Origin: Streptomyces sp. ISL-12
GTDB taxonomy: Bacteria > Actinomycetota > Actinomycetes > Streptomycetales > Streptomycetaceae
DNA: 64,000 nucleotides
Reading direction: 5' to 3'
Assembly: GCF_018614415.1 (NCBI RefSeq)
Contig: NZ_JAGGOO010000078.1
Coordinates: 62,001-126,000 of the forward strand
Part shown: positions 34,828 to 42,709 of the stretch, in pieces
Numbering within the stretch: position 1 is the stretch's first letter
Layout: every line of letters begins with the position of its first letter
The notes under the pieces: model-generated
Database searches by the model: none
Told to the model about the DNA's origin: nothing
The model's input: only the letters and a program-made list of their open reading frames with translations
Position numbers and translations under genes: made by a program

Positions 34828-36060
34828 ATGCCCTCCGCACTCCCCGACGGCGAGCCCGTCCCCGCCGACGGCGCGCTGCCCGCCTCCGCGCTCGCCGGGG
34901 CCGCGAGCCGCCCCCTCGGCTTCTACCTGCACGTCCCGTACTGCGCGACCCGCTGCGGCTACTGCGACTTCAACACCTACACCGCCACCGAGCTGCGCTC
35001 CACCGGCGGCGTCCTCGCCTCCCGCGACAATTACGCCGACACCCTCACCGACGAGGTCCGCCTCGCCCGCAAGGTGCTCGGCGACGACCCCCGCGAGGTC
35101 CGCACGGTCTTCGTCGGCGGCGGCACGCCCACCCTGCTGGCCGCCGGCGACCTCGTACGGATGCTGGGCGCGATCCGCGACGAGTTCGGCCTCGCGCCCG
35201 ACGCGGAGATCACGACCGAGGCCAACCCGGAATCCGTCGGCCCGGCGTATCTGGAGACCCTCCGCGAGGGCGGCTTCAACCGGATCTCCTTCGGCATGCA
35301 GAGCGCCAGGCAGCACGTCCTGAAGATCCTCGACCGCACCCACACCCCCGGCCGTCCCGAGGCCTGCGTCGCCGAGGCCCGCGCGGCCGGCTTCGACCAC
35401 GTCAACCTCGATCTGATCTACGGCACCCCCGGCGAGACGGACGACGACTGGCGGGCCTCCCTGGACGCGGCCCTCGGCGCCGGACCCGACCACGTCAGCG
35501 CGTACGCGCTCATCGTCGAGGAGGGCACCCGGCTTGCCCGCCGCATCCGCCGGGGCGAGGTCCCGATGACCGACGACGACGTGCACGCCGACCGGTACCT
35601 CATCGCCGAGGAGACCCTCGCCGCGGCGGGGTTCGACTGGTACGAGGTGTCCAACTGGGCCACCTCCGAGGCGGGCCGCTGCCTGCACAACGAGCTGTAC
35701 TGGCGGGGCGCCGACTGGTGGGGCGCGGGACCGGGCGCCCACTCCCACGTGGGCGGCGTGCGCTGGTGGAACGTCAAGCACCCCGGCGCGTACGCGGCGG
35801 CGCTGGCGCAGGGCCGCTCCCCGGGCGCCGGGCGCGAACTCCTCACCGACGAGGACCGCCGCGTCGAGCGCATCCTCCTGGAACTCCGCCTGCGCGAGGG
35901 CGTCCCGCTCTCCCTCCTCCACGAGGCGGGCCTCGCCGCCTCGCGCCGGGCGCTGTCGGACGGGCTGCTCCAGGCGGGGCCGTACGGGGAGGGGCGCGCG
36001 GTGCTGACGCTGCGGGGGCGGCTGCTGGCGGACGGGGTGGTCAGGGATCTGGTGGACTGA
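34828..36060 (+). CDS. hemW: Radical SAM heme chaperone HemW
   Basis: A 410-residue HemN-like radical SAM protein. The 4Fe-4S cysteines C39, C43 and C46 are in VPYCATRCGYCDFNTY, and FVGGGTPTLL and EANPESVGPAYLE follow. It lacks the N-terminal features of true coproporphyrinogen oxidase and matches HemW, a heme-binding chaperone. ATG 34828 is preferred over ATG 34819 because GACAAT (34815-34820) ends 7 bases before it, as at era. A perfect hairpin at 36115 ends the unit. Confidence 0.92.
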   Translation: MPSALPDGEPVPADGALPASALAGAASRPLGFYLHVPYCATRCGYCDFNTYTATELRSTGGVLASRDNYADTLTDEVRLARKVLGDDPREVRTVFVGGGTPTLLAAGDLVRMLGAIRDEFGLAPDAEITTEANPESVGPAYLETLREGGFNRISFGMQSARQHVLKILDRTHTPGRPEACVAEARAAGFDHVNLDLIYGTPGETDDDWRASLDAALGAGPDHVSAYALIVEEGTRLARRIRRGEVPMTDDDVHADRYLIAEETLAAAGFDWYEVSNWATSEAGRCLHNELYWRGADWWGAGPGAHSHVGGVRWWNVKHPGAYAAALAQGRSPGAGRELLTDEDRRVERILLELRLREGVPLSLLHEAGLAASRRALSDGLLQAGPYGEGRAVLTLRGRLLADGVVRDLVD

Positions 36061-36114
36061 TCACTCGGGTGGGTGAAGCGCTGCCGAGGGGCGGTGCGGT
36101 CCCTGATCCCGGTT

Positions 36115-36140
36115 CGCCGGTGTCGAACCGGACACCGGCG
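36115..36140. terminator. Bidirectional hairpin between hemW and DUF3097 gene
   Basis: CGCCGGTGTC and GACACCGGCG form a perfect 10-bp stem around GAACCG, between convergent stops at 36060 and 36162. Confidence 0.8.
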
Positions 36141-36161
36141 AGTCCGCCGTCCACGAGAACG

Positions 36162-37028
36162 TCAGGCCCCACCGCTGCCCGTGACGAAGTCGATCAGCTC
36201 CTCCACCCGCCCCAGCAGCTCCGGCTCCAGGTCCTTGTAGGACCGCACCCGCCCCAGGATGTGCTGCCAGGCGGCCCCCGTGTTCTCCGGCCACCCCAGC
36301 GCCCGGCACACCCCCGTCTTCCAGTCCTGCCCGCGCGGCACCCGCGGCCACGCCTCGATCCCCAGCGCGGCCGGCTTCACGGCCTCCCAGATGTCGATGT
36401 ACGGATGGCCGACCACCAGCGCGTGCTCACTGGTCACCGACTCCGCGATCCGCCACTCCTTCGAGCCCGGCACCAGATGGTCCACGAGGACCCCCAGCCG
36501 CGCGTCCGGACCCGGTGCGAAACCGTCGACGACCGACGGCAGGTCGTCGACGCCCTCCAGGTACTCGACCACCACGCCCTCGACGCGCAGGTCGTCGCCC
36601 CACACCTTCTCGACCAGCTCGGCGTCGTGCCGGCCCTCCACGTAGATGCGCCCGGCGCGGGCCACCCGGGCGCGCGCGCCGGGGACGGCGACCGAACCGG
36701 ACGCCGTACGGGACGGCCGTACCGGACCCGACGACGGCCGCACCAGCGTCACCACCCGGCCCTCCAGCAGGAACCCGCGCGGCTCCAGCGGGAACACCCG
36801 GTGCTTGCCGAAGCGGTCCTCCAGCGTCACCGTGCCCGCCTCGCAGCCGATCACCGCGCCGCAGAACCCGGTGCCGGGCTCCTCCACGACGAGACCGGGA
36901 TCGGCCGGGACCTCGGGCACCGGCTGCGGCTTCTTCCACGGTGGGGTCAGGTCGGCGGAGTACACACGAGGGCGCGGGCCCGAAGGGCCCTCGTTGGAAG
37001 GGCGGTGGTGGGAGACGGGTGGGCGCAT
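36162..37028 (-). CDS. DUF3097-family protein
   Basis: A 288-residue cytoplasmic protein. The middle region (VIGCEAGTVTLEDRFGKHRV, then ARAGRIYVEGRHDAELVEKV and LGVLVDHLVPGSKEWRIAE) matches the actinobacterial DUF3097 family. The VEGRHDAEL and DHLVPGSKE motifs resemble a TOPRIM-like core, with an acidic VEG/D arrangement. No experimental function is known to me. It lies 34 bp downstream of the metallo-beta-lactamase-fold gene on the same strand, so the two are probably co-transcribed. The start at ATG 37028 gives a 30-residue variable leader. Confidence 0.85.
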   Translation of the reverse strand: MRPPVSHHRPSNEGPSGPRPRVYSADLTPPWKKPQPVPEVPADPGLVVEEPGTGFCGAVIGCEAGTVTLEDRFGKHRVFPLEPRGFLLEGRVVTLVRPSSGPVRPSRTASGSVAVPGARARVARAGRIYVEGRHDAELVEKVWGDDLRVEGVVVEYLEGVDDLPSVVDGFAPGPDARLGVLVDHLVPGSKEWRIAESVTSEHALVVGHPYIDIWEAVKPAALGIEAWPRVPRGQDWKTGVCRALGWPENTGAAWQHILGRVRSYKDLEPELLGRVEELIDFVTGSGGA

Positions 37029-37062
37029 TCTGCCGACGATACGAGGAACGCCACGGACGTGA

Positions 37063-37788
37063 TCAGTACGACACGCCGAACCGCGCCGCCAGCGCGTCCC
37101 GCTGCGCCCGGACGAACGCCGCGTCCACCACCGCCCCGTGACCGGGCACGTACAGCGCGTCCTCGCCGCCCAGGCCGAGCAGCCGGTCCAGCGAGGCCGG
37201 CCACTGCCCGGGAAGCGCGTCGGGCCCCGCCTGCGGCTCCCCCGACTCCTCCACCAGGTCCCCGCAGAAGACGACCGCCGGGCTGCCCGGCACCACGACC
37301 GCCAGGTCGTGCGCCGTGTGCCCCGGGCCCACGTCGGCCAGCAGCACCCGCCGGCCGCCGCCCAGGTCGAGGGTCCGCTCGCCGCCCACCTCGTGCCGGA
37401 CGGACACCAGCGCGTCCACCGCCTCCGCCGCGCGGCGCCGGTCCAGACCGTTGGCCAGCGCGTCCGCCCGCAGCGCCGCCCGCCCCGCGCCGAGGACCGC
37501 GTCCACCCCCGCCGCGCCGTACACCTCCGCCCCCGCGAACGCCGCCGCCCCGAAGACGTGGTCGAAGTGGGCGTGGGTCAGCGCGAGATGCGTCACACGC
37601 CGGCCGGCCAGCCGCTGCGCCTCGGTGCGCAGCCGCGAGCCCTCGCCGAGGCTGGACCCCGCGTCGACCACCAGCGCCGCGTCCCCGCCGACCACGAGCC
37701 CCGCCGTGCAGTCCCACACCGGCAGCCGGCGCCGCCCCACCCCGGCCGCCACCCGCTCCCAGCCCAGCTCTTCCCAAGTCACCGTCAT
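37063..37788 (-). CDS. Metallo-beta-lactamase-fold hydrolase
   Basis: A 241-residue protein with the MBL zinc motif LTHAHFDHVFGAA (HxHxDH), VGPGHTAHDLAVVV for the next histidine, FCGDLVEE for the bridging Asp and VPGHGAVVD for the last histidine. All zinc ligands are present. The substrate cannot be told from the sequence; glyoxalase II-like, lactonase and nuclease relatives share this fold. It lies upstream of the DUF3097 gene in the same direction and is divergent from hrcA. Confidence 0.88.
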   Translation of the reverse strand: MTVTWEELGWERVAAGVGRRRLPVWDCTAGLVVGGDAALVVDAGSSLGEGSRLRTEAQRLAGRRVTHLALTHAHFDHVFGAAAFAGAEVYGAAGVDAVLGAGRAALRADALANGLDRRRAAEAVDALVSVRHEVGGERTLDLGGGRRVLLADVGPGHTAHDLAVVVPGSPAVVFCGDLVEESGEPQAGPDALPGQWPASLDRLLGLGGEDALYVPGHGAVVDAAFVRAQRDALAARFGVSY

Positions 37789-37866
37789 GGCGGCGACGCT
37801 AACGGTGCGAGCCCGCCGGGGACGGCAGCACGGGGCGGCCCTTGCCGGGGGTGTACCCCACGGCCG

Positions 37867-37872
37867 TACACT
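37867..37872 (+). promoter_or_regulatory. hrcA promoter -10
   Basis: TACACT fits TANNNT. A TTGCCG lies 19 bases upstream. The expected start near 37880 places the CIRCE operator directly in the initially transcribed region. Confidence 0.6.
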
Positions 37873-37885
37873 GGGCCGGGGAAGT

Positions 37886-37912
37886 CTGGCACTCGCACGC
37901 GGTGAGTGCCAG
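37886..37912. promoter_or_regulatory. CIRCE operator (HrcA binding site)
   Basis: CTGGCACTC and GAGTGCCAG are exact inverted repeats separated by 9 bases, matching the CIRCE form TTAGCACTC-N9-GAGTGCTAA apart from its ends. It lies between the -10 and the hrcA start, so hrcA-dnaJ is autoregulated and heat-inducible. Confidence 0.95.
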
Positions 37913-37949
37913 GGCAGAAGTGACCGGACGAGACCGGGAGGTGTGCGCG

Positions 37950-38966
37950 ATGCTCAGTGAACGAAGGCTGCAAGTGCTGCGCGCCATCGTCCAGGACTAC
38001 GTCGGCACCGAGGAGCCCGTCGGCTCCAAGGCCCTCACCGAGCGGCACAGCCTCGGCGTCTCCCCGGCGACCGTGCGCAACGACATGGCGGCGCTGGAGG
38101 AGGAGGGGTTCATCGCCCAGCCGCACACCAGCGCCGGGCGCATCCCCACCGACAAGGGCTACCGGCTCTTCGTCGACAAGCTCGCCGGGGTCAAGCCCAT
38201 GACCGCCCCCGAGCGGCGCGCGATCCAGAACTTCCTGGAGGGCGCCGTCGACCTCGACGACGTGGTGGCCCGCACGGTGCGGCTGCTGGCGCAGCTGACC
38301 CGGCAGGTCGCCGTGGTGCAGTACCCGTCGCTGACCCGCTCGACCGTGCGGCACGTGGAGCTGCTCTCGCTCGCGCCCGCGCGCCTGATGCTGGTGCTGA
38401 TCACGGACACCGGGCGGGTCGAGCAGCGCATGGTCGACTGCCCGTCGCCGTTCGGCGAGACCTCGGTGGCGGATCTGCGGGCGCGGCTCAACAGCCGGGT
38501 CGCGGGGCGCCGGTTCACGGACGTGCCGACACTGGTCGAGGACCTCCCCGACGCCTTCGAGGCGGAGGAGCGCGGTACGGTCGCCACAGTGCTCTCCACG
38601 CTGCTGGAGACGCTGGTCGAGGAGAACGAGGAGCGGCTGATGATCGGCGGCACCGCCAACCTCACCCGCTTCGGCCATGACTTCCCCCTCACGATCCGGC
38701 CGGTGCTGGAGGCGCTGGAGGAGCAGGTCGTGCTCCTCAAGCTGCTCGGCGAGGCGAAGGATCCGGGCGTGACCGTACGGATCGGTCATGAGAACGCCCA
38801 TGAAGGACTCAACTCCACGTCCGTCGTGTCGGTGGGCTACGGTTCGGGCGGCGAGGCGGTTGCCAAGCTCGGCGTGGTCGGACCGACCCGCATGGACTAC
38901 CCGGGAACGATGGGAGCGGTACGCGCAGTGGCACGGTACGTCGGACAGATCCTGGCGGAGTCATAA
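37950..38966 (+). CDS. hrcA: Heat-inducible transcription repressor HrcA
   Basis: A 338-residue repressor of CIRCE-controlled chaperone genes. The N-terminal winged helix reads MLSERRLQVLRAIVQDYVGT, with the recognition part LGVSPATVRNDMAALEEEGF, followed by QPHTSAGRIPTDKGYRLFVD. The HrcA-specific effector domain fills the rest. ATG 37950 is used; GGGAG lies about 11 bases upstream, and a GTG at 37941 would add VCA. dnaJ begins on the base after the stop codon. Confidence 0.97.
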   Translation: MLSERRLQVLRAIVQDYVGTEEPVGSKALTERHSLGVSPATVRNDMAALEEEGFIAQPHTSAGRIPTDKGYRLFVDKLAGVKPMTAPERRAIQNFLEGAVDLDDVVARTVRLLAQLTRQVAVVQYPSLTRSTVRHVELLSLAPARLMLVLITDTGRVEQRMVDCPSPFGETSVADLRARLNSRVAGRRFTDVPTLVEDLPDAFEAEERGTVATVLSTLLETLVEENEERLMIGGTANLTRFGHDFPLTIRPVLEALEEQVVLLKLLGEAKDPGVTVRIGHENAHEGLNSTSVVSVGYGSGGEAVAKLGVVGPTRMDYPGTMGAVRAVARYVGQILAES

Positions 38967-40103
38967 GTGGCCACGGACTACTACGCCGTACTCGGCGTGC
39001 GCCGCGACGCGTCCCAGGACGAGATCAAGAAGGCGTTCCGGAGGCTCGCCCGCGAGCTGCACCCGGACGTCAACCCCGATCCGAAGACCCAGGAGCGGTT
39101 CAAGGAGATCAACGCCGCCTACGAGGTGCTGTCGGACCCGCAGAAGAAGCAGGTCTACGACCTCGGCGGCGACCCCCTGTCGCAGAGCGGCGGCGCCGGC
39201 GCCGGCGGGTTCGGCGCGGGCGGCTTCGGGAACTTCTCGGACATCATGGACGCGTTCTTCGGCACGGCGTCGCAGCGGGGACCCCGTTCGCGCACCCGCC
39301 GCGGCCAGGACGCGATGATCCGTATCGAGGTGGAGCTGGACGAGGCCGCCTTCGGTACGACCAAGGACATCCAGGTCGACACGGCCGTCGTCTGCAACAC
39401 CTGCAACGGCGAGGGCGCGGCCCCCGGCACCTCTGCGCAGACCTGTGACATGTGTCGCGGGCGCGGTGAGGTCTCGCAGGTCACCCGGTCCTTCCTGGGC
39501 CAGGTCATGACCTCCCGGCCCTGCCCCCAGTGCCAGGGCTTCGGCACGGTCGTGCCGACGCCGTGCCCCGAGTGCGCGGGCGACGGCCGCATCCGCTCCC
39601 GCCGCACGCTGACGGTGAAGATCCCGGCCGGTGTCGACAACGGCACGCGGATCCAGCTCGCGGGCGAGGGCGAGGTCGGCCCCGGCGGCGGCCCGGCCGG
39701 CGACCTGTACGTCGAGATCCACGAGCTGCCGCACTCGCAGTTCCAGCGCCGGGGCGACGACCTGCACTGCACGGTCACCCTCCCGATGACGGCGGCGGCC
39801 CTCGGCACCAAGGTGCCGCTGGAGACGCTGGACGGCCTGGAGGAGGTCGACATCCGGCCCGGTACCCAGTCCGGCCAGTCGATCCCGCTGCACGGCCGCG
39901 GCGTGACCCACCTGCGCGGCGGCGGCCGGGGCGACCTCATCGTGCACGTCGAGGTCCAGACGCCGACCAAGCTCGACCCCGACCAGGAGCGCCTGCTGCG
40001 CGAACTGGCCAAGCTGCGCGGCGAGGAGCGGCCCCAGGGGCAGTTCCAGCCGGGTCAGCAGGGGCTGTTCTCCCGGCTGAAGGACGCCTTCAACGGCCGC
40101 TGA
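38967..40103 (+). CDS. dnaJ: Chaperone DnaJ (second copy type, HrcA-linked)
   Basis: A 378-residue co-chaperone. The J domain carries HPD at 32-34; a Gly-rich stretch (GGAGAGGFGAGGFGNF) follows. Four zinc-finger repeats are complete: CNTCNGEGA, CDMCRGRGE, CPQCQGFGT and CPECAGDGR. The C-terminal substrate-binding domains complete the protein. It stimulates DnaK ATPase. GTG 38967 immediately follows the hrcA stop, so translation is coupled and heat control is via CIRCE. Streptomyces has another dnaJ beside dnaK; this is the hrcA-linked one. Confidence 0.96.
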   Translation: MATDYYAVLGVRRDASQDEIKKAFRRLARELHPDVNPDPKTQERFKEINAAYEVLSDPQKKQVYDLGGDPLSQSGGAGAGGFGAGGFGNFSDIMDAFFGTASQRGPRSRTRRGQDAMIRIEVELDEAAFGTTKDIQVDTAVVCNTCNGEGAAPGTSAQTCDMCRGRGEVSQVTRSFLGQVMTSRPCPQCQGFGTVVPTPCPECAGDGRIRSRRTLTVKIPAGVDNGTRIQLAGEGEVGPGGGPAGDLYVEIHELPHSQFQRRGDDLHCTVTLPMTAAALGTKVPLETLDGLEEVDIRPGTQSGQSIPLHGRGVTHLRGGGRGDLIVHVEVQTPTKLDPDQERLLRELAKLRGEERPQGQFQPGQQGLFSRLKDAFNGR

Positions 40104-40239
40104 GCGGACGGGTCGTTCTCGCGGTCGAAGGACGCGTTCGACGGGCGCCGGCGCACGTCCGTACGACGGTGAGCGGAGCCCGGCCGGGGCACGGAAGGTC
40201 GGATTCGGTCCTGCCCGGAGGACATGGCACGATGCGGTC

Positions 40240-41325
40240 ATGTCCTCCGCGCTGACCGATCTCTTCCCGTACCCGATCGTGCAGGCTCCCATGGCGGGCG
40301 GCGTCTCCGTGCCCCGGCTGGCCGCCGCCGTCTGCGAGGCGGGCGGGCTCGGCTTCCTGGCCGCCGGGTACAAGACGCCCGACGGGATGTACCAGGAGAT
40401 CAAGCAGCTGCGGAGTCTGACGAGCCGCCCGTTCGGCGTGAACCTCTTCCTGCCGCAGCCGGAGACGGCCGACCCCGCGGCCATCGGCGTCTACGCCCAC
40501 CAGCTGGCCGGCGAGGCCGCCTGGTACGAGACGGAACTCGGCGACCCGGACAGCGGCCGGGACGACGGCTACGAGACCAAGCTCGCCGTACTGCTCGACA
40601 ACCCCGTGCCGGTGGTGTCGTTCCACTTCGGCGTCCCCGGCCGTGAGGTGGTCGACGCCCTGCACCGCGTCGGCACCTTCGCCGTGGTCACCGCCACCAC
40701 CGCCGACGAGGCCCGGGCCGTCGAGGAGGCCGGCGCCGACGCGGTGATCGCGCAGGGCGTCGAGGCCGGCGGCCACCAGGGCACGCACCGGGACGCCCCG
40801 GAGACGGACGGCTCCGGCATCGGGGTGCTGTCGCTGGTCGCCCAGGTACGCGAGGCGGTGAACCTTCCGGTCATAGCCGCCGGCGGTCTGATGCGCGGCG
40901 GCCAGATCGCCGCCGTCCTCGCGGCCGGTGCGAGCGCGGCCCAGCTCGGCACCGCCTTCCTCGCCACCGCCGAGTCCGGCGCGCACGCCCTGCACAAGGC
41001 CGCGCTGACCAACCCCCTGTTCGTCCGCACCCAGCTGACCCGCGCCTTCTCCGGACGCCCCGCCCGCGGCCTGGCCAACCGCTTCCTGCGCGAGCACGGC
41101 CCCTACGCCCCCGCCGCCTACCCGGACGTCCACCACCTCACCGCGCCGCTGCGCAAGGCGGCCGCGCGGGCGGGCGACCCGCAGGGCCTGGCCCTGTGGG
41201 CGGGGCAGGGCCACCGGATGGCCCGCGACCTGCCCGCCGGGCAGCTCATGGAGGTGCTCGTGTCCGAACTCACCGCCGCCGGGGCGGCGTTGTCGCACTA
41301 CACCACCGGAGGTGCGGACCGATGA
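40240..41325 (+). CDS. Nitronate monooxygenase-family flavoprotein
   Basis: A 361-residue TIM-barrel FMN enzyme of the nitronate monooxygenase/2-nitropropane dioxygenase family. Typical segments are PIVQAPMAGGVSVPRLAAAV at the N-terminus, GLGFLAAGYKTP, FGVNLFLPQPE, the FMN-phosphate region GVEAGGHQGTHR and PVIAAGGLMRGGQIAAVLAA. These enzymes oxidise nitronates such as propionate 3-nitronate. ATG 40240 lies 6 bases after CACGAT, a weaker form of the leaderless promoter layout. It overlaps rsmE by 4 bases. Confidence 0.9.
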   Translation: MSSALTDLFPYPIVQAPMAGGVSVPRLAAAVCEAGGLGFLAAGYKTPDGMYQEIKQLRSLTSRPFGVNLFLPQPETADPAAIGVYAHQLAGEAAWYETELGDPDSGRDDGYETKLAVLLDNPVPVVSFHFGVPGREVVDALHRVGTFAVVTATTADEARAVEEAGADAVIAQGVEAGGHQGTHRDAPETDGSGIGVLSLVAQVREAVNLPVIAAGGLMRGGQIAAVLAAGASAAQLGTAFLATAESGAHALHKAALTNPLFVRTQLTRAFSGRPARGLANRFLREHGPYAPAAYPDVHHLTAPLRKAAARAGDPQGLALWAGQGHRMARDLPAGQLMEVLVSELTAAGAALSHYTTGGADR

Positions 41326-42065
41326 CGGCACCGGTGTTCGTGGCCGACTCCCTCGACGACCTGCCCGGCGGGGAGTACGTCCTCGACGGACCCGAGGGAC
41401 GGCACGCCGTCTCCGTGAAGCGGCTGCGGCCCGGCGAGGACGTCGTCCTCACCGACGGGCACGGCCACTGGGCCGAGGGCGTCGTCAAGGCCGCCGAGGG
41501 CAAGGACCGGCTGGTCGTCATGGGGCTGCACGCCGTGGTCGAGGAGCCCGCGCCCCAGCCCCGTATCACCGTCGTACAGGCCCTCCCCAAGGGCGACCGG
41601 GGGGAGTTGGCCGTCGAGACGATGACCGAGGTCGGCGTCGACGCGATCGTGCCCTGGGCGGCGTCCCGGTGCGTCACACAGTGGAAGGGCGACCGGGGCC
41701 TCAAGGCGCTCGCGAAGTGGCGGGCCACCGCCCGGGAGGCCGGCAAGCAGTCCCGCCGGGTCCGCTTCCCCGAGGTCGCGGACGCGGCGACGGCCAAGCG
41801 GGTTGCCTCACTTCTGGCCGACGCCGACTTCGCCGCCGTACTCCACGAGACCGGAACGGAACCGCTGGCCGGCGCCGAACTCCCCGCCGAGGGCGACATC
41901 GTGCTCGTCGTCGGCCCCGAAGGCGGCGTCTCCCGCGAGGAGTTGGCGCTCTTCCAGGAGGCGGGCGCCCGGCCGTACGTCCTCGGCCCCACCGTCCTGC
42001 GCACCTCGACCGCGGGAACCGCCGCCGCCGCCCTGCTCCTGGGCCGCACGGGTCGCTGGGGCTGA
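41322..42065 (+). CDS. rsmE: 16S rRNA (uridine1498-N3)-methyltransferase
   Basis: Methylates U1498 of 16S rRNA with S-adenosylmethionine. The 247-residue SPOUT-fold protein has an N-terminal PUA-like barrel (YVLDGPEGRHAVSVKRLRPG, VVLTDGHGHWAEGVV), then the knotted domain (VVQALPKGDRGELAVETMTE, ERSRRVRFPE-type segment, IVLVVGPEGGVSREELALF and YVLGPTVLRTSTAG). The LGPTVLRTSTA knot loop stands where many homologues have LRTETA. ATG 41322 overlaps the preceding stop (ATGA). Confidence 0.95.
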   Translation: MTAPVFVADSLDDLPGGEYVLDGPEGRHAVSVKRLRPGEDVVLTDGHGHWAEGVVKAAEGKDRLVVMGLHAVVEEPAPQPRITVVQALPKGDRGELAVETMTEVGVDAIVPWAASRCVTQWKGDRGLKALAKWRATAREAGKQSRRVRFPEVADAATAKRVASLLADADFAAVLHETGTEPLAGAELPAEGDIVLVVGPEGGVSREELALFQEAGARPYVLGPTVLRTSTAGTAAAALLLGRTGRWG

Positions 42066-42136
42066 CCGCGCCGGGGTGGTGCGGAGTGTCCGTATGCGCC
42101 CTACCGCCCCGCCCCCGTCGGTGGCAGTCTGCCCGC

Positions 42137-42664
42137 ATGGGGGTTTTGAGGCGTCTTCGGCTCGGGCGGCGCGGGGTGCCGGCCGCCGTACTGGCCGTCG
42201 TGGTCGTCGGCTCCGTCGTGGCCTGCGATCCCGCCGGTGTGAGTTCCGCGTCGGTGGCGTACACCACCGACGAGACGGTCACCCGCGAACTGGAGCGGCG
42301 GGACACGGGCGTGCGGTGGATCACCTGCAACGCGTCCTACGACGGCGGTGCGAGCCCCTCCGCGGGGGAGCGGACCGTGGCGGAGGTCGACTGCGAGGGG
42401 CAGACCGACGACGGCAAGGACATCACCGTCGACGGCCACGTCACCCGCGTCGTCGAGGGCTCCTGCGTGCGCGGCGAACTCACCGCCAAGGTCGACGGCA
42501 AGGAGCGGTTCCGGGTCAGCGGGCTGGGCGACTGCGACGCCACCCCCACCCCGCCGGTGAACAGCGACCCGACGCGGAACGGACCGGGGCCCACCGTCAC
42601 CGTGACCGTCACCAAGACCGTCTACTGCCAGACCCGCCCCCAGTGCTGGCCCGAGGGCAAGTGA
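42137..42664 (+). CDS. Secreted lipoprotein of unknown function
   Basis: A 175-residue protein. The N-terminus has Arg residues, a hydrophobic run and the lipobox VVAC with C30 (signal peptidase II site). The mature part has cysteines at ITCNASYDG, VDCEGQ, SCVRGEL, LGDCDA, YCQT and QCWPEGK, enough for three disulfides, and a Thr/Pro/Val-rich linker. It may bind a ligand at the cell surface, but no family is recognised. ATG 42137 lies 6 bases after CAGTCT, a weak -10. Confidence 0.82.
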   Translation: MGVLRRLRLGRRGVPAAVLAVVVVGSVVACDPAGVSSASVAYTTDETVTRELERRDTGVRWITCNASYDGGASPSAGERTVAEVDCEGQTDDGKDITVDGHVTRVVEGSCVRGELTAKVDGKERFRVSGLGDCDATPTPPVNSDPTRNGPGPTVTVTVTKTVYCQTRPQCWPEGK

Positions 42665-42697
42665 TCCAAACCCCTGTCCCGCGCCGCCGCCGCTGCT

Positions 42698-42703
42698 TAG
42701 GGT
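42698..42703 (+). promoter_or_regulatory. -10 of the tricorn protease gene
   Basis: TAGGGT ends 6 bases before the GTG at 42710, predicting a leaderless mRNA. Confidence 0.6.
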
Positions 42704-42709
42704 GAGGGG

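Noticed and set aside
34809..37802. Nearly 1000-codon plus-strand frame across hemW and the DUF3097/MBL genes
   Set aside because: Arg/Pro-rich shadow translation that crosses terminators and two minus-strand genes with clear family motifs.
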